A stretch of 64,000 nucleotides of DNA, taken from positions 95,278,753 to 95,342,752 of the forward strand of contig CM046000.1 of the NCBI GenBank assembly GCA_025175895.1. Reading direction: 5' to 3'. Origin of the DNA: Wurfbainia villosa (taxonomy: Eukaryota > Streptophyta > Magnoliopsida > Zingiberales > Zingiberaceae). How positions within the stretch are numbered: the stretch's first letter is position 1; each line of letters begins with the position of its first letter. The position numbers were made by a program, and so were the translations under genes. Below the pieces are notes generated by a model. The model ran no database searches, was not told where the DNA came from, and worked only from the letters and a program-made list of their open reading frames with translations. Shown here piece by piece: positions 32,290-43,882 of the stretch.

Positions 32290-33837
32290 TGTTGGTGCAA
32301 TCGGCCCAGCAGTACCTTGATGGTATTTTGATGATAGACAAAACTCATGACATGGGATTGTCATGGGAAAGTCCAACATGGGGTTGGCATGGAAAATCCA
32401 AGCATGGAGCTTGGTGTGGAAGTCAAAGGGGGAAGCCTTGGCATGGGAAAGTCCAAAGCATTGCGAAGCCGTGCGCTTGGTGCTTGGCATGGAAAAGTCC
32501 AAAGCATTGCGAAGCCGTGCGCTTGATGCTTGTGGCATGGGAAATCCAAAGCATTGCGAAGCCGTGCGCTTGGTACTTGGTGAGAAATGCATTGCGAAGC
32601 CGTGCGCTTGGTGCATATGGGAAGTCTTAAGGACTTGGTAAGTTCACTAGGCTAGGGGTCCTTGAGTCGGTGAAGGATGGCATTGCGAAGCCGTGCGCTT
32701 GGTGCATCCGAGGGACCGCCGGACGGGGAGCGAATGGAGTGAGCCCAAAGGGAAGCATACTTCTAGGGCATGAGACGCGAAGGATGGCGTACGGCCGCAG
32801 CGCTTGGCGCATCCGAGGGACGAGGCCGAGGGAAGAGAGCTTTGGTGGGGAACTCCATGAGGGATAAGGTGGACTTGGCCAAGTGGCTAAGACTGAGTGT
32901 CGGAGGCTCAAACTTGATGTTTGAGGGTTTACCCGATGGTCGGATGCTCAAACAACTTGGTGTTTGAGCTTTTGCCCGACATCAGTCGACTGGCATAGGT
33001 GCCGGTTCGACTGATCCAAGTCGACTAGAGTTCGACTGGTGTAAGGCTAGGGTTTTGTGCTTGGCGCCGATCACATGGATATGGCAATGATCGGTCGACG
33101 CAATGATCGAAAGTCGACAGCGATGACCGCCGAGGGATGGCAATGATCGATGGGAGTGTCGCGAGCAGAACACTCCGTGAGCCGACCGGGCAATCGATTA
33201 TTGGTCACCAGACCGATGGGCATCATCACGATCGTAGGTGATCCGCTTGGAACTTGTCCGATGGATCCGCCGCCAGAGACAACGGCTACAGGGCCTGACT
33301 CGGGGCCTTTTGGCGCTTGGATCGCTAGGCGCGAAAATAGCTTGATGCAGGTTATAAATGGAGCACGAGTTGGAGGATTTCGCCAAGCCTTTTGTGGAGC
33401 TATTGGAGGGGAATTGCTGTTGCATTCCAGTCCTTCAAGAGCCAATCAAAGCAAGCAACAAGCAAAGCGATCAAAGCGATCGGTGAAAGTTTTCTTTTGT
33501 ATTGTATTTCTGTATTTGCTTGTATTTCTATATTACATTGTAATTGCTTGTGAGAGGTTTCTCCACCTCCGACGTGTTGTCGAGAAGGAGTGTTATAGTT
33601 AGTGTCGTGCGCATAACTAGAGCTCGAGGAGCTCACCCGTGGAGTAGGAACCATTTGGTTCCGAACCACGTATATGCTTGTGTATTTGATTGTGCTTGTG
33701 TTGTTGTTATTTCTATTGTTATTCCGCTGCGTATATTAACGACAATTGTAGACGAGCACACGAGAACGAACGAATTACGGCATCCAAATGAAAAGGGCTA
33801 TTCACCCCCCTCTAGTCGGTCGTACCGATCTCCTACA
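32290..33837 (+). repeat. 3' LTR of element C
   Basis: 1548 bp, ending in TCCTACA before the duplication TCGAA. It agrees with the 5' LTR except in CG-rich and palindromic blocks (32790-32800, 33068-33320), where CAGTCGACTG units are replaced by GATCG-type sequence. Leader hairpin with AGTA/GAA at 33638-33670. Confidence 0.92.
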
Positions 33838-34690
33838 TCGAAGGCTCGACCGCAAAGGTTGAGGTTTACCCGACAGCCGAAAGCTCAAACGGATGTAAGG
33901 TTTGAGTTTTACCCGGCACCAGTCGATTGCCATGTCATGGAAGTCGACTGCTCCATGTCGATGGACAATCGATTGGTGTTAGCTGCTAGATCAAGTCGAC
34001 ATCATTCGACTGCTTAAGTGAAGCAGTCGACTGATAGCATTGTCCACGGGCACAGAAGCTAATCGAGCTCGTGGGTCACTCGACTGGAAGTCAACATCAG
34101 TCGACTGATGAAAGCATCAGTCGACTGATCATATAATGGTTGGAAAATCGACCGCATATCCTGCGAATCCGGTCTGGTCAGAAGCTGTTATTGGGCAATA
34201 GCTACAGGATCAGTCGACTGATCGGGGCATCAGTTGACTGATGTCGTGTTAACGTGAAGAAATCCTCTTCTTCTATAAAGAGAAGGGGTGAGGGCTTTTG
34301 GGAGGCAAATGCTTGAACTCCAAACAACTCCTAAAATGCCCTAAACGTTTTCCACTCTTCTACTTGTGCTAATCTTCATTCTATTGTAAGAAGAGTGATT
34401 TTTGTGTAAAAGGTTACCTCCACCTAGCTTGGTGCAAAGGAGAGAATAGTGGAAAGCTTGAGGCGTGATTCACCATGGACAAATCGGACCGTGGATTAGC
34501 GGCGAAGCATTGAACCACGTTACATTGTGGTGTTAGCGTTTTTGCTTTCTATTCTTTACTTTGTTTTGTTTTAATTGTTTATATTAGTATATTCCGCTTG
34601 CGCTAATTAAGTTTGTAGATGAACGACTTCCATCTACGACAAAAGAGGGCTATTCACCCCCCTCTAGATGACCACTATCGAGATCCTACA
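33838..34690 (+). repeat. LTR4 of array T, second segment
   Basis: Begins with the duplicated TCGAA and continues LTR4 to its end in GATCCTACA. Followed by GAGGC (34691-34695), the outer target duplication of the array. TATA at 34274. Confidence 0.9.
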
Positions 34691-35490
34691 GAGGCGGCGC
34701 TTGAAGACGGCGCCGGTGAAGTCATTGAGGGCGGGCTTAAAATCCCGCTGGAAATCGCAGCAGGGCTTGAGAGGTTCCCACCTGGTGCCAGTGACGAGGC
34801 TGTCGCCTGCGACGATGATGAATGGCTCGAGGGAGGCAGCGATGTGGCTACGGACTGCAGTGACATGCAGGGAGAGCTCGAGTTGAAGCGTCGGTGTGCA
34901 AAGGCAGGGGACGAGAAAGCATAAGATAGAGCGCGACGCGGTGGCTGGTCGGCGTAGTGTGCGGGGCGGTCGCAGTGCCAACCGCACCGACGAAGAGACG
35001 GCGACTTGCAGTGGCGAGGATGGCCACGGGCGACTGGTCGATGGGCACTGGCAGCGATGACCTGCGTGGCAGGCGACGCAGAGAAGATCAGCAGTGCGCA
35101 CAAAGGGAAGAGAAGTGCGACGACGATGGTTCCAACTCGCGAGAAGAGATGCGGTGCACGCGAGAAAGAAAATGGGGATGCAGCGAGGAAAGAAAGAAAT
35201 TTAGGGATTAAATCCCTAATTTCCATCTTATCCCTTAAGTAAACCCGAACTTAGGTTTTAACTTATATAATCTTATACTTAATAGAATTAATCAACATAA
35301 TAATTAACACTAATTAAACCTCATCCAATTTAATAAAAATCTTATCCAGAATAAATACTAATAACTACATTTGTCCAGATAACAAATAAATAAATTCTTT
35401 TATTCATTTTGATTTCATTATATTATTATTATATTAAACTTATTTTTATTTAATTAATTTATTTATTTATTTTCTTCCCGATATATTACA
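34691..35490 (-). repeat. 3' LTR of element L, second segment
   Basis: Continues 5051-8406 after the T insertion and ends at 35490 with CGATATATTACA (minus-strand start TGTAATATATCG). It aligns with 42117-42932. The GC-rich ORFs on both strands here are chance frames in an LTR leader region. Confidence 0.88.
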
Positions 35491-35503
35491 TTCTCCCCTA
35501 CTA
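35491..35503 (-). promoter_or_regulatory. Polypurine tract, element L
   Basis: Minus strand TAGTAGGGGAGAA, directly before the TGTAATATATC start of the 3' LTR. Confidence 0.75.
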
Positions 35504-36342
35504 ATAAAAATTTGGTCCTCAAATTTCCTACTTGATATACCCTAATAAAGGTGTCCTATCTATATGTCGTTCTTCTACTCTAAGTAGTTTCTTCATCAGA
35601 ATCTCATTACCATCCAATCTCAATCCAATAGATGATTGACCTTCTTATATCTAGAGTATGCTCTGGAACTTCAACTATAACTTCCACAACGTAATTAAAC
35701 TAAGTACATACTTCAATGTACTTAAATGGTTAGGTAAGCCTAAGTGTCTTATCACTCTTCCAGCTTATTCTAATACCTTAATATTCCTAATTGTTAGATC
35801 GTCAACTTCTCTGTGGGTTATGAGCCCACCATGCTTTCGCTGTGCTACTCTGATCAATATCTCAATCGGTTACTAGTCTTCTCAACTTCAGCAAGTGTGA
35901 GATCTAGTGCCTTTATGTTGGGTTTCTATTTATCAGAATCTGTTACTCTAAGTACACAGTAGTTTAATCTCAAGCCAACATATGACTATCAAAATCCAAA
36001 GGTTACTCCTTTACCTCGTAACAAGACGTTAAAGGCTTCTTTTATTATAACTAATCTACAAAGGCAAGGTATCGTAATTCTACTAATCTTTCCCTAAGTA
36101 TTAACAAGATATCAAAGAATGTGAGCTATCAATATATCAACTAAAATAGGGTAAACCGGAACGATACCTCGTATACCAAACCCATATGCTCACTGAGTCA
36201 TCTCGATCAGTATGACTCGACCTAGTGTCTCTCGATAGGTACTAATGGAGGATTCGGACATCCTAATCCGAATCTGGGATGCAAGACCATGGACAACCTA
36301 GATCATACGATCATAGTCCTAAGCTCCTTAATGAGGAGAAAT

Positions 36343-36650
36343 TCTAAAAGTCGATTAAATTTCTCCACTGTAATCCATGACACTTCGATCACCTTCCTTA
36401 CGATTCAGAAACTCTCGATGACAACTTATACCAACAGAGATAAAAAAATACTCTCTCTCAAAAGTCTCTTGGAATAGTATCAAAGTGATACTCTGCTCCA
36501 CGAAATCATCAGCTGCATTTTCCACCATGTGTTGGCCTGATCTTGTAAGTGATACACTGCAAGCTCCATCTTTTCTGCATCCCTGCAAGTTATGTATCCA
36601 AACGAATTTTCTAGATTATCCATCTATGAATTAGCAATCCATGGACCGAT
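36343..36650 (-). pseudogene. Remnant of a Ty3/Gypsy gag in element L
   Basis: On the minus strand two frames together show the Retrotrans_gag layout: RDAEKMELAVYHLQDQANTW followed by a Trp and basic residues in one frame, then REFLNRKEGDRSVMDYSGEI in a second. The matching family motifs are the 'E-K-A-AxxLxGxAxxWW' helix and the 'REFxxLxQGxxSVxEYxxxF' helix. Only about 100 codons are recognisable and the frame is broken between the two parts, so it cannot make a capsid protein. It supports a Ty3/Gypsy origin for this large-LTR element; assignment to a lineage is not possible. Confidence 0.6.
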
Positions 36651-37160
36651 ATCCCCTAACATAAGGTAAAACAACCCTTCATCATTTTGGTCAATGTAGA
36701 TATACACGCCTTATCTATGAACAAATCACTGGTAATATGGACTGATACTCTCTGAGGGGTTACTCCTTTGACCTCCAAACGGGTGGCTAGCGAGTCTAAC
36801 CCTAGCCTCTTAATTCGACATCAGTCGACACCTCTAAAGAGTCTATGTTTTCCAACCTTAAGGGTAGGTCCCGTAGCATCAATAGGTCACTTCCAAGGTC
36901 GACCCCGTCCACAACCATGAGTAGGGGAAATTTCACTAGGTAGCATTTCCTACACTGAGCAAATATATAAGTATCTAACAAAACATAATGACAACTTCCT
37001 ATTACATGAGGAAAGTACAATGACCACTCAAGATGATTACTTTTCCTATAGCTCAGAGATGTCCTTCATCTTGCCTGGTCCCAAAACACAAATGTCCAAA
37101 AATCAAAGGACAAGAAAACCTTGAAACACAAAACCCACAAACCGAAATCGCAAACCTAAG

Positions 37161-37171
37161 CTCTGATACCA
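37161..37171 (-). promoter_or_regulatory. Primer-binding site, element L
   Basis: Minus strand TGGTATCAGAG, seven bases from the LTR end (GGGCGTGACA). Initiator-Met type; fixes the minus orientation of L. Confidence 0.85.
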
Positions 37172-40100
37172 ATAAAATTGTCACGCCCCGGGGGCCTATT
37201 CGCCATCCAAATGACGGAGGAGCCCCTTAGTGACAATATTCAGAAATACAATACTGGAACCAGATCTGATAAAAACTCTGAAATAATAATAGAAATATAA
37301 GTATTTTATAAACTGCATGCATGCACGACTAAATATAAATCAATTAAAAGTAAAATACATTTTATTTACACTGAAACCAATTGCGATAAAATCCAAAATG
37401 CGTAAACAAACTACAACAACAATAAAGAAAAATCAAACGACATTTCGATCGAATGTTGTGGGACCAGCATGGCAAGGGACTCTCTGAGCGACGCAATGGT
37501 AAGTCAACTGGACTCATCCTCTATCAGCTAACTTGGAAGATAGGAGAAGAGGGGGTGAGTATAACCACTCAATGGATGGATAGAATAAAGTGCATAATCA
37601 TAATGGACATAATGAATAGGTTGGACGTAATGAACATAATGAAAGTCAAAGATACAAACTAGAGTAACTCAAACCTCAGAGTACCTATATCAGTCCGCCA
37701 CTAACCTGGACAACAATATAATAAATACATCTATAACACATAACCAACTGCAAATCTATAAACACTAAATACATACCTGAAAATGGTACATACCCAAAAT
37801 CACCTGAACGGACATAAAATACATCCTCACCAATATATATAGAATCACCAAAAATAAACAAACATAATACCTCCTGTATGTGCATGACAATTATATGCAA
37901 CAACCAAAAGTGCAACAAGTAATGCATATAGTAAAAACGTATGCACATGATGCAATCACCTACGTCACCCTTGACGTTAGTCAAGCCACCGACATGTCAT
38001 GTGTGCCGACCGAGTGGGTAGGGTTGTGACAACTCTGCATTCTGTCGTCACTAAACTTTAAGTGACCGAGTGGACAGGATGTTGGCGAAGTATCACCCTC
38101 CTACCCGATGTATGTATATGGGAGACAACACCTCGTCTCATCTCCTCGTCTCTCGACAAAGGAGGGATCCCTGCCTGCTACCACGTCGCAATACAAATCA
38201 TCTGAGCGACCATCGTGGAGCCTTGACAGAGCAACTACACAAACACCTGAAATACCACTAACCCATCAGTGGTTGTGTGTGTAGCTAATGTGACTAGCGA
38301 TGAGCTCAACTACCAAGTAGTATCACCTACCAAGGAGCCGATGATCGCCAGTCATGCAATAATGCAAGATGGTGCATGTCACTAATGCACGATACACCTA
38401 TCAATCCATGGCTACCTATGGTATGTACCCATAGGAGCCCATATCAAATAACCTAAGTACATAGGTCTGTATGTAAGGTATATCCATTAGCCACTCAAAT
38501 CTACAAGAAATACACATCAAGATACCACGACAAAGCCTCGTGGCTCTCAAGGTAACACCAAAGAAACCATCTACGAACTACCATGAATGAGACTCATATG
38601 AAGACAAGCAATATACAAAGCATTGTCTATACGCAACATCATGCTACCCTAAATGAGTCTCGTGGGCAGTCAGGGTATATATCTATCTAGTTATCGACTA
38701 CATGCAGTCGCATGCTACCACGAATAGATCTCGTGGTCCTTCGATTATCCTAAGGTGTTAAGCCTAGGGTTATCCAATACATATAGCCTAGAACGTCTAT
38801 CAAAGTTGATGAAGATCATCGATCTGCAAAATAAGTACATCGAGGTGGTTAAACCTAAGGTTCCAATCCTTCTAACATGAACACTTATCATGGCCGATAA
38901 GATCATAAACACATCGAGACGACCAAGTCTAAATTATACCATTTCTACCAATTCGATCATGCATGCTACAACATGCTACCATGAACAGGTCTCGTGGGTA
39001 CTTAAGATGTAAGGTGGTCATTTAGCTACAACCGATATACGATTTCAATTATCACCAACTATGAACAGATAATACCAGAGTATGACTTTACGGTAAGTCA
39101 TCTCATCCATGTTTGGAAGACACGATCGACCATAGATATACAAAGCAACCATAGGGAAACTCTACTGTAAACTTTCTCAACTATGAATGAGTGACATAGT
39201 TGACAGCCTAGATATGAGAAACAGTATAAACCGTCTAAGGATCATACTACCTCTGATAGTTCAATCACAATATCCACTTAACCAATAAGTAGATCAAACA
39301 TATACCAGCATCACCTACCAATAAGCATGTCCGAGTTATTATGCATATGGTTCCAACACCTAGGGTTCTACTAATGTTGTTTCATTCTTGAGATCCGCTC
39401 CTACGGGATGACCTCATCTAAGTTATACTATCTACTAATCCCAATCATGGTATCAATCGTGACAATACATAATCAAATAAGCATTTAACCATGATGTCCA
39501 ATAATTACAGCAAAAACATACTAATGGAGATCAATGACTGAAGTTAATTAAGGTATAACTAAAGGGGTCATGCTAATACGCAGTCAAGACCATACTAAAT
39601 AGAGCATCAAGTGCAAATACACTATAAACCACGTAAGCAACGTAATCATATCTCCATGCACAAGAATCTAGAGAGTTAAAGAACCAATATATACCTTCTA
39701 AGCATTTATCTCATCTTAGTCATATTATCTTACTAGTCCAATCCTAATACTAATCCAACCAATAATAGGTAAAAATCTACCAATAACATCTAACAATTTA
39801 TATCACAGCGACAACTAGGTGCATATAACAGTAATAGCAAACAATAACTATACGCTAATGAATAGCAAACAACCTAGAATCTAGGTTCAACAGTTATAAG
39901 GTTAAAGCAATACTAGTCAAATCCCCAAGTGAAAACATAATATAACCTATGTAACTAGCATAATCAATATAACCAATATAAAAATGCACTAAATTATGAA
40001 ATTATAGAATCCACCCACCTGATATATAGCTTGTTCTAACCGTCCACACGCATAAGCATAATCACTAAGCAAAGTCCTGGTACTGCTCAACCACAAAATC

Positions 40101-40442
40101 TCCCAATCCATCAACTCCAAATCAATAGCCGAATTGGAAGAAAAAAATCTCCAATTCTCATAACACTCATCACCTGCAAATACACAGTCCACAATTTCCC
40201 TTAACCTCTCCAATTTACACTCCTTTAATCAAAGGAAACAAGCAAACCCATGTGATAGCAACATAGCACATACAATTGTAGGGGATCGATTGGACGCTAG
40301 AGAGGGGGTGAATAGCGTGTTACCGTTCGTTGTTAGAATTTGATCGTGATCGCATCTACAAATCATGTTAGCGCAACGAAATAATAATAATAAAAGCAAT
40401 AACACAAAACATAATCGCAAACACAATGACACGTGAATATAA

Positions 40443-40475
40443 CGTGGTTTGGAACCCAGTGGTTCCTACTCCACG
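40443..40475 (-). other. LTR leader stem-loop with AGTA/GAA-type loop (S1)
   Basis: Minus strand: outer stem CGTGG/CCACG, AGTA, inner stem GGAACC/GGTTCC, 3' side AAA instead of GAA. All stem pairs are intact. Confidence 0.6.
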
Positions 40476-41339
40476 GATTGGGTTCATACGAACCCTAGCG
40501 ATGCCACAAACACTACTAAGCACAATAAACTCCTTCTTGACAACACGTCGGAGGTGGAGAAACTTCATACAAAGATTACACTAAGTAATACAAAGTAAGA
40601 CAAGCAAATACAACAATAATACAATAATCTATGCAAAGAAAACTTTACAAATGCTCTTTGGATTGCTTGCTTTTGGTTGCCTTGGATTAGCCTTGAAGGA
40701 CTGGAAAAGCACCAACTATTTCCCTTCAAATCGCCCAAGAAAATGCTTGCTTGAAACCCTCCATGAACAGCTACTTTTAACCTGCATCGGGTTGGATTTC
40801 TGCCGATCAGTCGACTGCCATAAGTCACCAATCGACTGATGCCACTGTTGTCGTGAGACAACGGGTCGATCCACCCTGGAAAAACTCCAACGGATCTCTT
40901 GGCAGTGGACTGCCAACATTGGCGATCGCCCGCGTGAGTCGATCGCCATACCACGGAGCATTCTCGGCTCACGGCTAAACTAATAAATGATCGTCCCTTG
41001 GCAGTCAACTGCTGTCGACATCAGTCGACTCCTCCAATGAGCAGTCGACTGTCAGAGACATTTTAGCTCTAAACCGGCAGTCGAACTCTAGTCAACTCAC
41101 GACAGTCGAACCGGCCATAATGTCAGTCGACTGACAACCTCATACATGAGGTTTTAACCCAAGTATAGTGCCCCCATACTTGCTAGACCACCCTTAGCCT
41201 AGACCTAACCCTTCTAGCCACCTCTATCAGCCTCACGCCTCTCGGATCCCTCCAAGTCATCCATGACTTGTTCATCCATCTAGCTAGCCTTCAAGTGCTT
41301 CCATCGGCTATGTCATGCTAACGGTGTCTACACCGCCAA

Positions 41340-41670
41340 GGCATATTGGACTTATGCCGCCAAGACTCCGCTTGGACTTTACGCAGCTAATCATTAGACT
41401 TATGCTACCAAGATTTCACCCTTGGACTTTACGCCGCCAATATCAAACCCCTTGGACTTCTCAAATGCCAAGACTCAAGCTTGGACTTTCCCTTGGTAAC
41501 CCATATTGGACTTTCCATGCCAAGACCCATGCTTGGACTTCCCTTGTGCCAAGTACTCAAGACTTAGGCTTTCCCAAATGCCAAGTGTCCCACTTGGACT
41601 TTCCATGCCAAGTACCCATGACTTGGACTTTACCTTGCCAAGACCCATGCTTGGACTTTCCCATAATCAC
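41340..41670 (-). repeat. CTTGGACTTT minisatellite in S1
   Basis: Irregular tandem units of about 20-30 bp around ATGCCAAGACCCATGCTTGG. The same array occurs in the F LTRs (51875-52110, 56900-57140) and reverse-complemented at 1-160. Long ORFs across it encode repetitive Trp/Pro/Cys peptides and are not genes. Confidence 0.75.
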
Positions 41671-42937
41671 TTGGTCAACCCTAGTCAACCATCAAAGTCT
41701 CCCTCGAGTCAAACTTGAGTCTGGTCAATTATAACCTGGGTCGATTGTATAAACAATCTCCCCAAAATATTAACCGACATCAATGTCAAACATACTATGT
41801 CAAACATCAAAACATCACTCGAGTCAAACTCGAGTCTTGTCAATCGTGACCTGGGTCAATTGCACCAATAACCATCTTGTAGATCTTCCTTAGTTATTAA
41901 AAAAAATGACTTTAGCCTTCAAATTGCAATTATCTAGCTTCTATTTCCCATAAGTGGTTACTGATGTGACTCTTTCAGTGGCTTGGTCAGAACCATTCTT
42001 CGGCGACTCCAATACGCTCAATAGGGAGACAACAGGAGTCCACAAGCAACCGAGAAAATAGGCATACGATTCCATCTACGCGAGCATCATCTCGAGGGCC
42101 TGAAAGTCACCGGGTCGTAGAGGCGGCACTCAAAGACGGCGCCGGTGAATTCATTGACGGAGGGCTTAAAATCTCGCTGGAAATCACAGTAGGGCTTGAG
42201 AGGTTCCCACCTGGTGCTAGTGACGAGGTTGTCGCCTGCGACGATGGCGACTGGCTCGAGGGAGGTAGTGATGTGGCTACGGATTGCAACGACATGCAGG
42301 GAGAGCTCGAGTGGAAGCGTCAGTGTGCAAAGGCATGGCACGAGAAAGTGGAAGACAGAGGGCGGCAAGGTGGCTGGCCGGCGTAGTGTACGGGGCGATC
42401 GCGGTGCCAATCGCACCGGCGAAGACAGGTAGCCAAGAGACGACGGCTTGCAGTGGCGAGGCTGGCCACGGGCGACTAGTCGATGGCCACTAGCAGTGAT
42501 GACCTGCATGGTAGGTAGCACAGAGAAAATCAGCGGCGTGCGCGAAGGGAAGAGAAGTGCGACGACGACGGTTCCAACTCGCAAGAAGAGGTGCGGCGCA
42601 AGCGAGAAAGAAAATGAGGATGCAGCGAGGAAAGAAAGGAAATTAGGGATTAAATCCCTAATTTCCATCTTAGCCCTTAAGTAAACCCGAACTTAGGTTT
42701 TAACTTATATAATCTTATACTTAATAGAATTAATCAACATAATAATTAACACTAATTAAACCTCATCCAATTTAATAAAAATCTTATCCAGAATAAATAC
42801 TAATGACTACATTTGTTCAAATAACAATTAAATAAATTATTTTATTCATTTTGATTTCATTATATTATTATTATATTAAACATATTTTTATTTAATTTAT
42901 TTATTTATTTATTCTCTTCCCGATATATTACAGTCCT

Positions 42938-43866
42938 AGACTGCGTACGGAGGGCAAAACACTAAAAACACTCCTCCTTGTTAGAGGAAGGAGTAAGCGA
43001 ATACAATCGATGAAAAAAGCTCAAGGTAGAGGAACACTCCCCCTCTCCTTGTTATGATTAAAGCATGATTAAATATAGAATTTAAGATGACAATAAGAAA
43101 GAATACCGATGACTATTAAATTAATGAAAGGTAGGCACTTGTCGTTAGAGATGTGGTAGCACTTCATCGTCGTAAGGTCATCGTAGAAGAGTATCGTAGC
43201 GAAGGCTTTTTGGAGAGATTTTGATGATGGAAATAGGGTGGAGAAGCCCTACTTTTATAGCCTTGGAAACCCTAGACGTTCACTTCTTCAACCAATGAGA
43301 GCAAGCCTCTTATCCCTTCAAAAATGAAGATAAGCTTAGACTCTCCTCGAAGTTGATCCTTAACCAACAGTCAACTACTACCCTTACCAGTCAACTGCTG
43401 ATGGACCAATCGACTGATACAAGACCTCAGTCGACTGATGGCAGGTTTTCCAGCTGTAACGAAGAGTTAGCTCAAAAAAAATAATTAATACAAGTAAATT
43501 AAATGGCCATATATCATCCGATCTTGACTTAGACCTTCCATGGGAGGTCTTGGTCGGATCATCGCCTAAGAACATCCCCGTATAGAGGACATGACCTTCC
43601 TTGTGCTCACTCACACGAGCTTACCTCAACATTTACCTTATAGCTTCTGCTTTCGGTCTTCCACCTGATTCCTTTGGCTCCCTTCGAAGTCATTCCGGTG
43701 TCGCCCGACCACCACGGCTCCCTCCGGGTGTTGCTGACCTTCAGCTCTCGCTTTAGCACTTTTCTGCACACTTGATTTAGCTCGTGAGATAACAAAATGA
43801 GCTTAACTTTGAATCATTTTCTATAATCAAAACTTAGGTTCGACTTAGGTGCCTACTGCACCAACA
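42938..43866 (-). repeat. 3' LTR of element B, main segment
   Basis: On the minus strand the LTR begins TGTTGGTGCAGTAGGCACC at 43866 and runs to the L insertion; the end is at 4878-5050. Total about 1.1 kb, like A and D. Reverse TATA box at 43253-43259. Confidence 0.87.
43253..43259 (-). promoter_or_regulatory. TATA box of LTR B
   Basis: Minus strand CTATAAAAGTAGGGC, in the position of the D TATA box. Confidence 0.55.
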
Positions 43867-43882
43867 ATCTCCTTCTTTTTGA
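43867..43882 (-). promoter_or_regulatory. Polypurine tract, element B
   Basis: Minus strand AAAAAGAAGGAGAT, beside the LTR start; GGGGG of the relatives has become GAAGG. Confidence 0.7.

Larger units (their letters stand above)
22314..33837 (+). mobile_element. Element C: gag-only SIRE-like Copia element (family I)
   Basis: 5' LTR 22314-23817, PBS 23820, broken gag 23875-25427, noncoding DNA interrupted by element D (25822-31096), polypurine tract, 3' LTR 32290-33837. Perfect 5-bp duplication TCGAA on both sides (22309-22313, 33838-33842). Without D the internal region is about 3.2 kb and has no protease, integrase or RT, so C is non-autonomous (TR-GAG-like). F (48800-57243) is the same family in reverse. 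Confidence 0.92.
8407..34690 (+). mobile_element. Array T: tandem gag-only Copia element, LTR-gag-LTR-gag-LTR-gag-LTR
   Basis: The LTRs lie at 8407-10083, 13201-14444, 17562-18782 and 21898-22313 plus 33838-34690. Three near-identical internal regions sit between them, each with a PBS, a gag and about 1.4 kb of 3' noncoding DNA. Only the outer edges carry a target duplication (GAGGC at 8402-8406 and 34691-34695), so this is one integration expanded to three units that share LTRs, as expected from unequal homologous recombination or template switching. Each unit has private mutations (stop in unit 1, lost start in unit 3, deletion in LTR3), which argues against an assembly duplicate. No pol is present in any unit. 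Confidence 0.9.
35491..37178 (-). other. Internal region of element L
   Basis: 1688 bp between the LTRs. Only a degraded gag segment (36343-36650) was recognised. No protease, RT, RNase H or integrase motif was seen on either strand. The short ORFs elsewhere resemble nothing I recognise. Confidence 0.75.
40277..41870 (-). repeat. Solo LTR S1 (family I)
   Basis: Interrupts the 5' LTR of L. On the minus strand it ends GGGGATCGATCCCCTACA-like at 40277 and starts near 41870 with a CA-to-TA change in the terminus. The target duplication is ACAAT (40272-40276) against ACCAT (41871-41875); the empty site in the other L LTR reads ACCAT, so one base has mutated. Contains the CTTGGACTT minisatellite (41340-41670), CAGTCGACTG palindromes and both leader hairpins (40530-40559, 40443-40475). 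No internal region, so it formed by LTR-LTR recombination. Confidence 0.85.
5051..42932 (-). mobile_element. Element L: Gypsy-type element with 4.15-kb LTRs and short internal region
   Basis: LTRs start TGTAATATATC and end GGGCGTGACA on the minus strand. The 3' LTR is 5051-8406 plus 34696-35490 (about 4151 bp, split by array T). The internal region is 35491-37178 (1688 bp). The 5' LTR is 37179-42932 (about 4155 bp without solo LTR S1). The PBS at 37161-37171 is adjacent to the 5' LTR and the polypurine tract at 35491-35503 is adjacent to the 3' LTR. The flanking duplication GTCCT is perfect. With LTRs more than twice as long as the internal region and only a gag trace, this is a non-autonomous LARD-like element. 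The termini resemble chromovirus (Tekay/Del) LTRs, but without pol that placement is an inference. Confidence 0.88.
37179..42932 (-). repeat. 5' LTR of element L (with solo LTR S1 inside)
   Basis: About 4155 bp without S1 and its duplication, against about 4151 bp for the 3' LTR. Flanked on the right by GTCCT (42933-42937). U3-proximal DNA is AT-rich; the region near 42090-42660 is GC-rich like a transcribed leader. Confidence 0.88.

Noticed and set aside
34675..35226. 183-codon minus-strand ORF, and the similar 193-codon ORF at 42087-42668
   Set aside because: GC-rich transcribed part of the L LTR. The two LTR copies have different frames and lengths, with no recognisable domain.
41315..41734. 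139-codon ORF with Trp/Asp/Phe/Pro repeats; similar ORFs at 56724-57310 and 51874-52109
   Set aside because: Translation of the CTTGGACTT minisatellite in U3 of family I LTRs. All three frames are open because of the repeat. No start context or domain.
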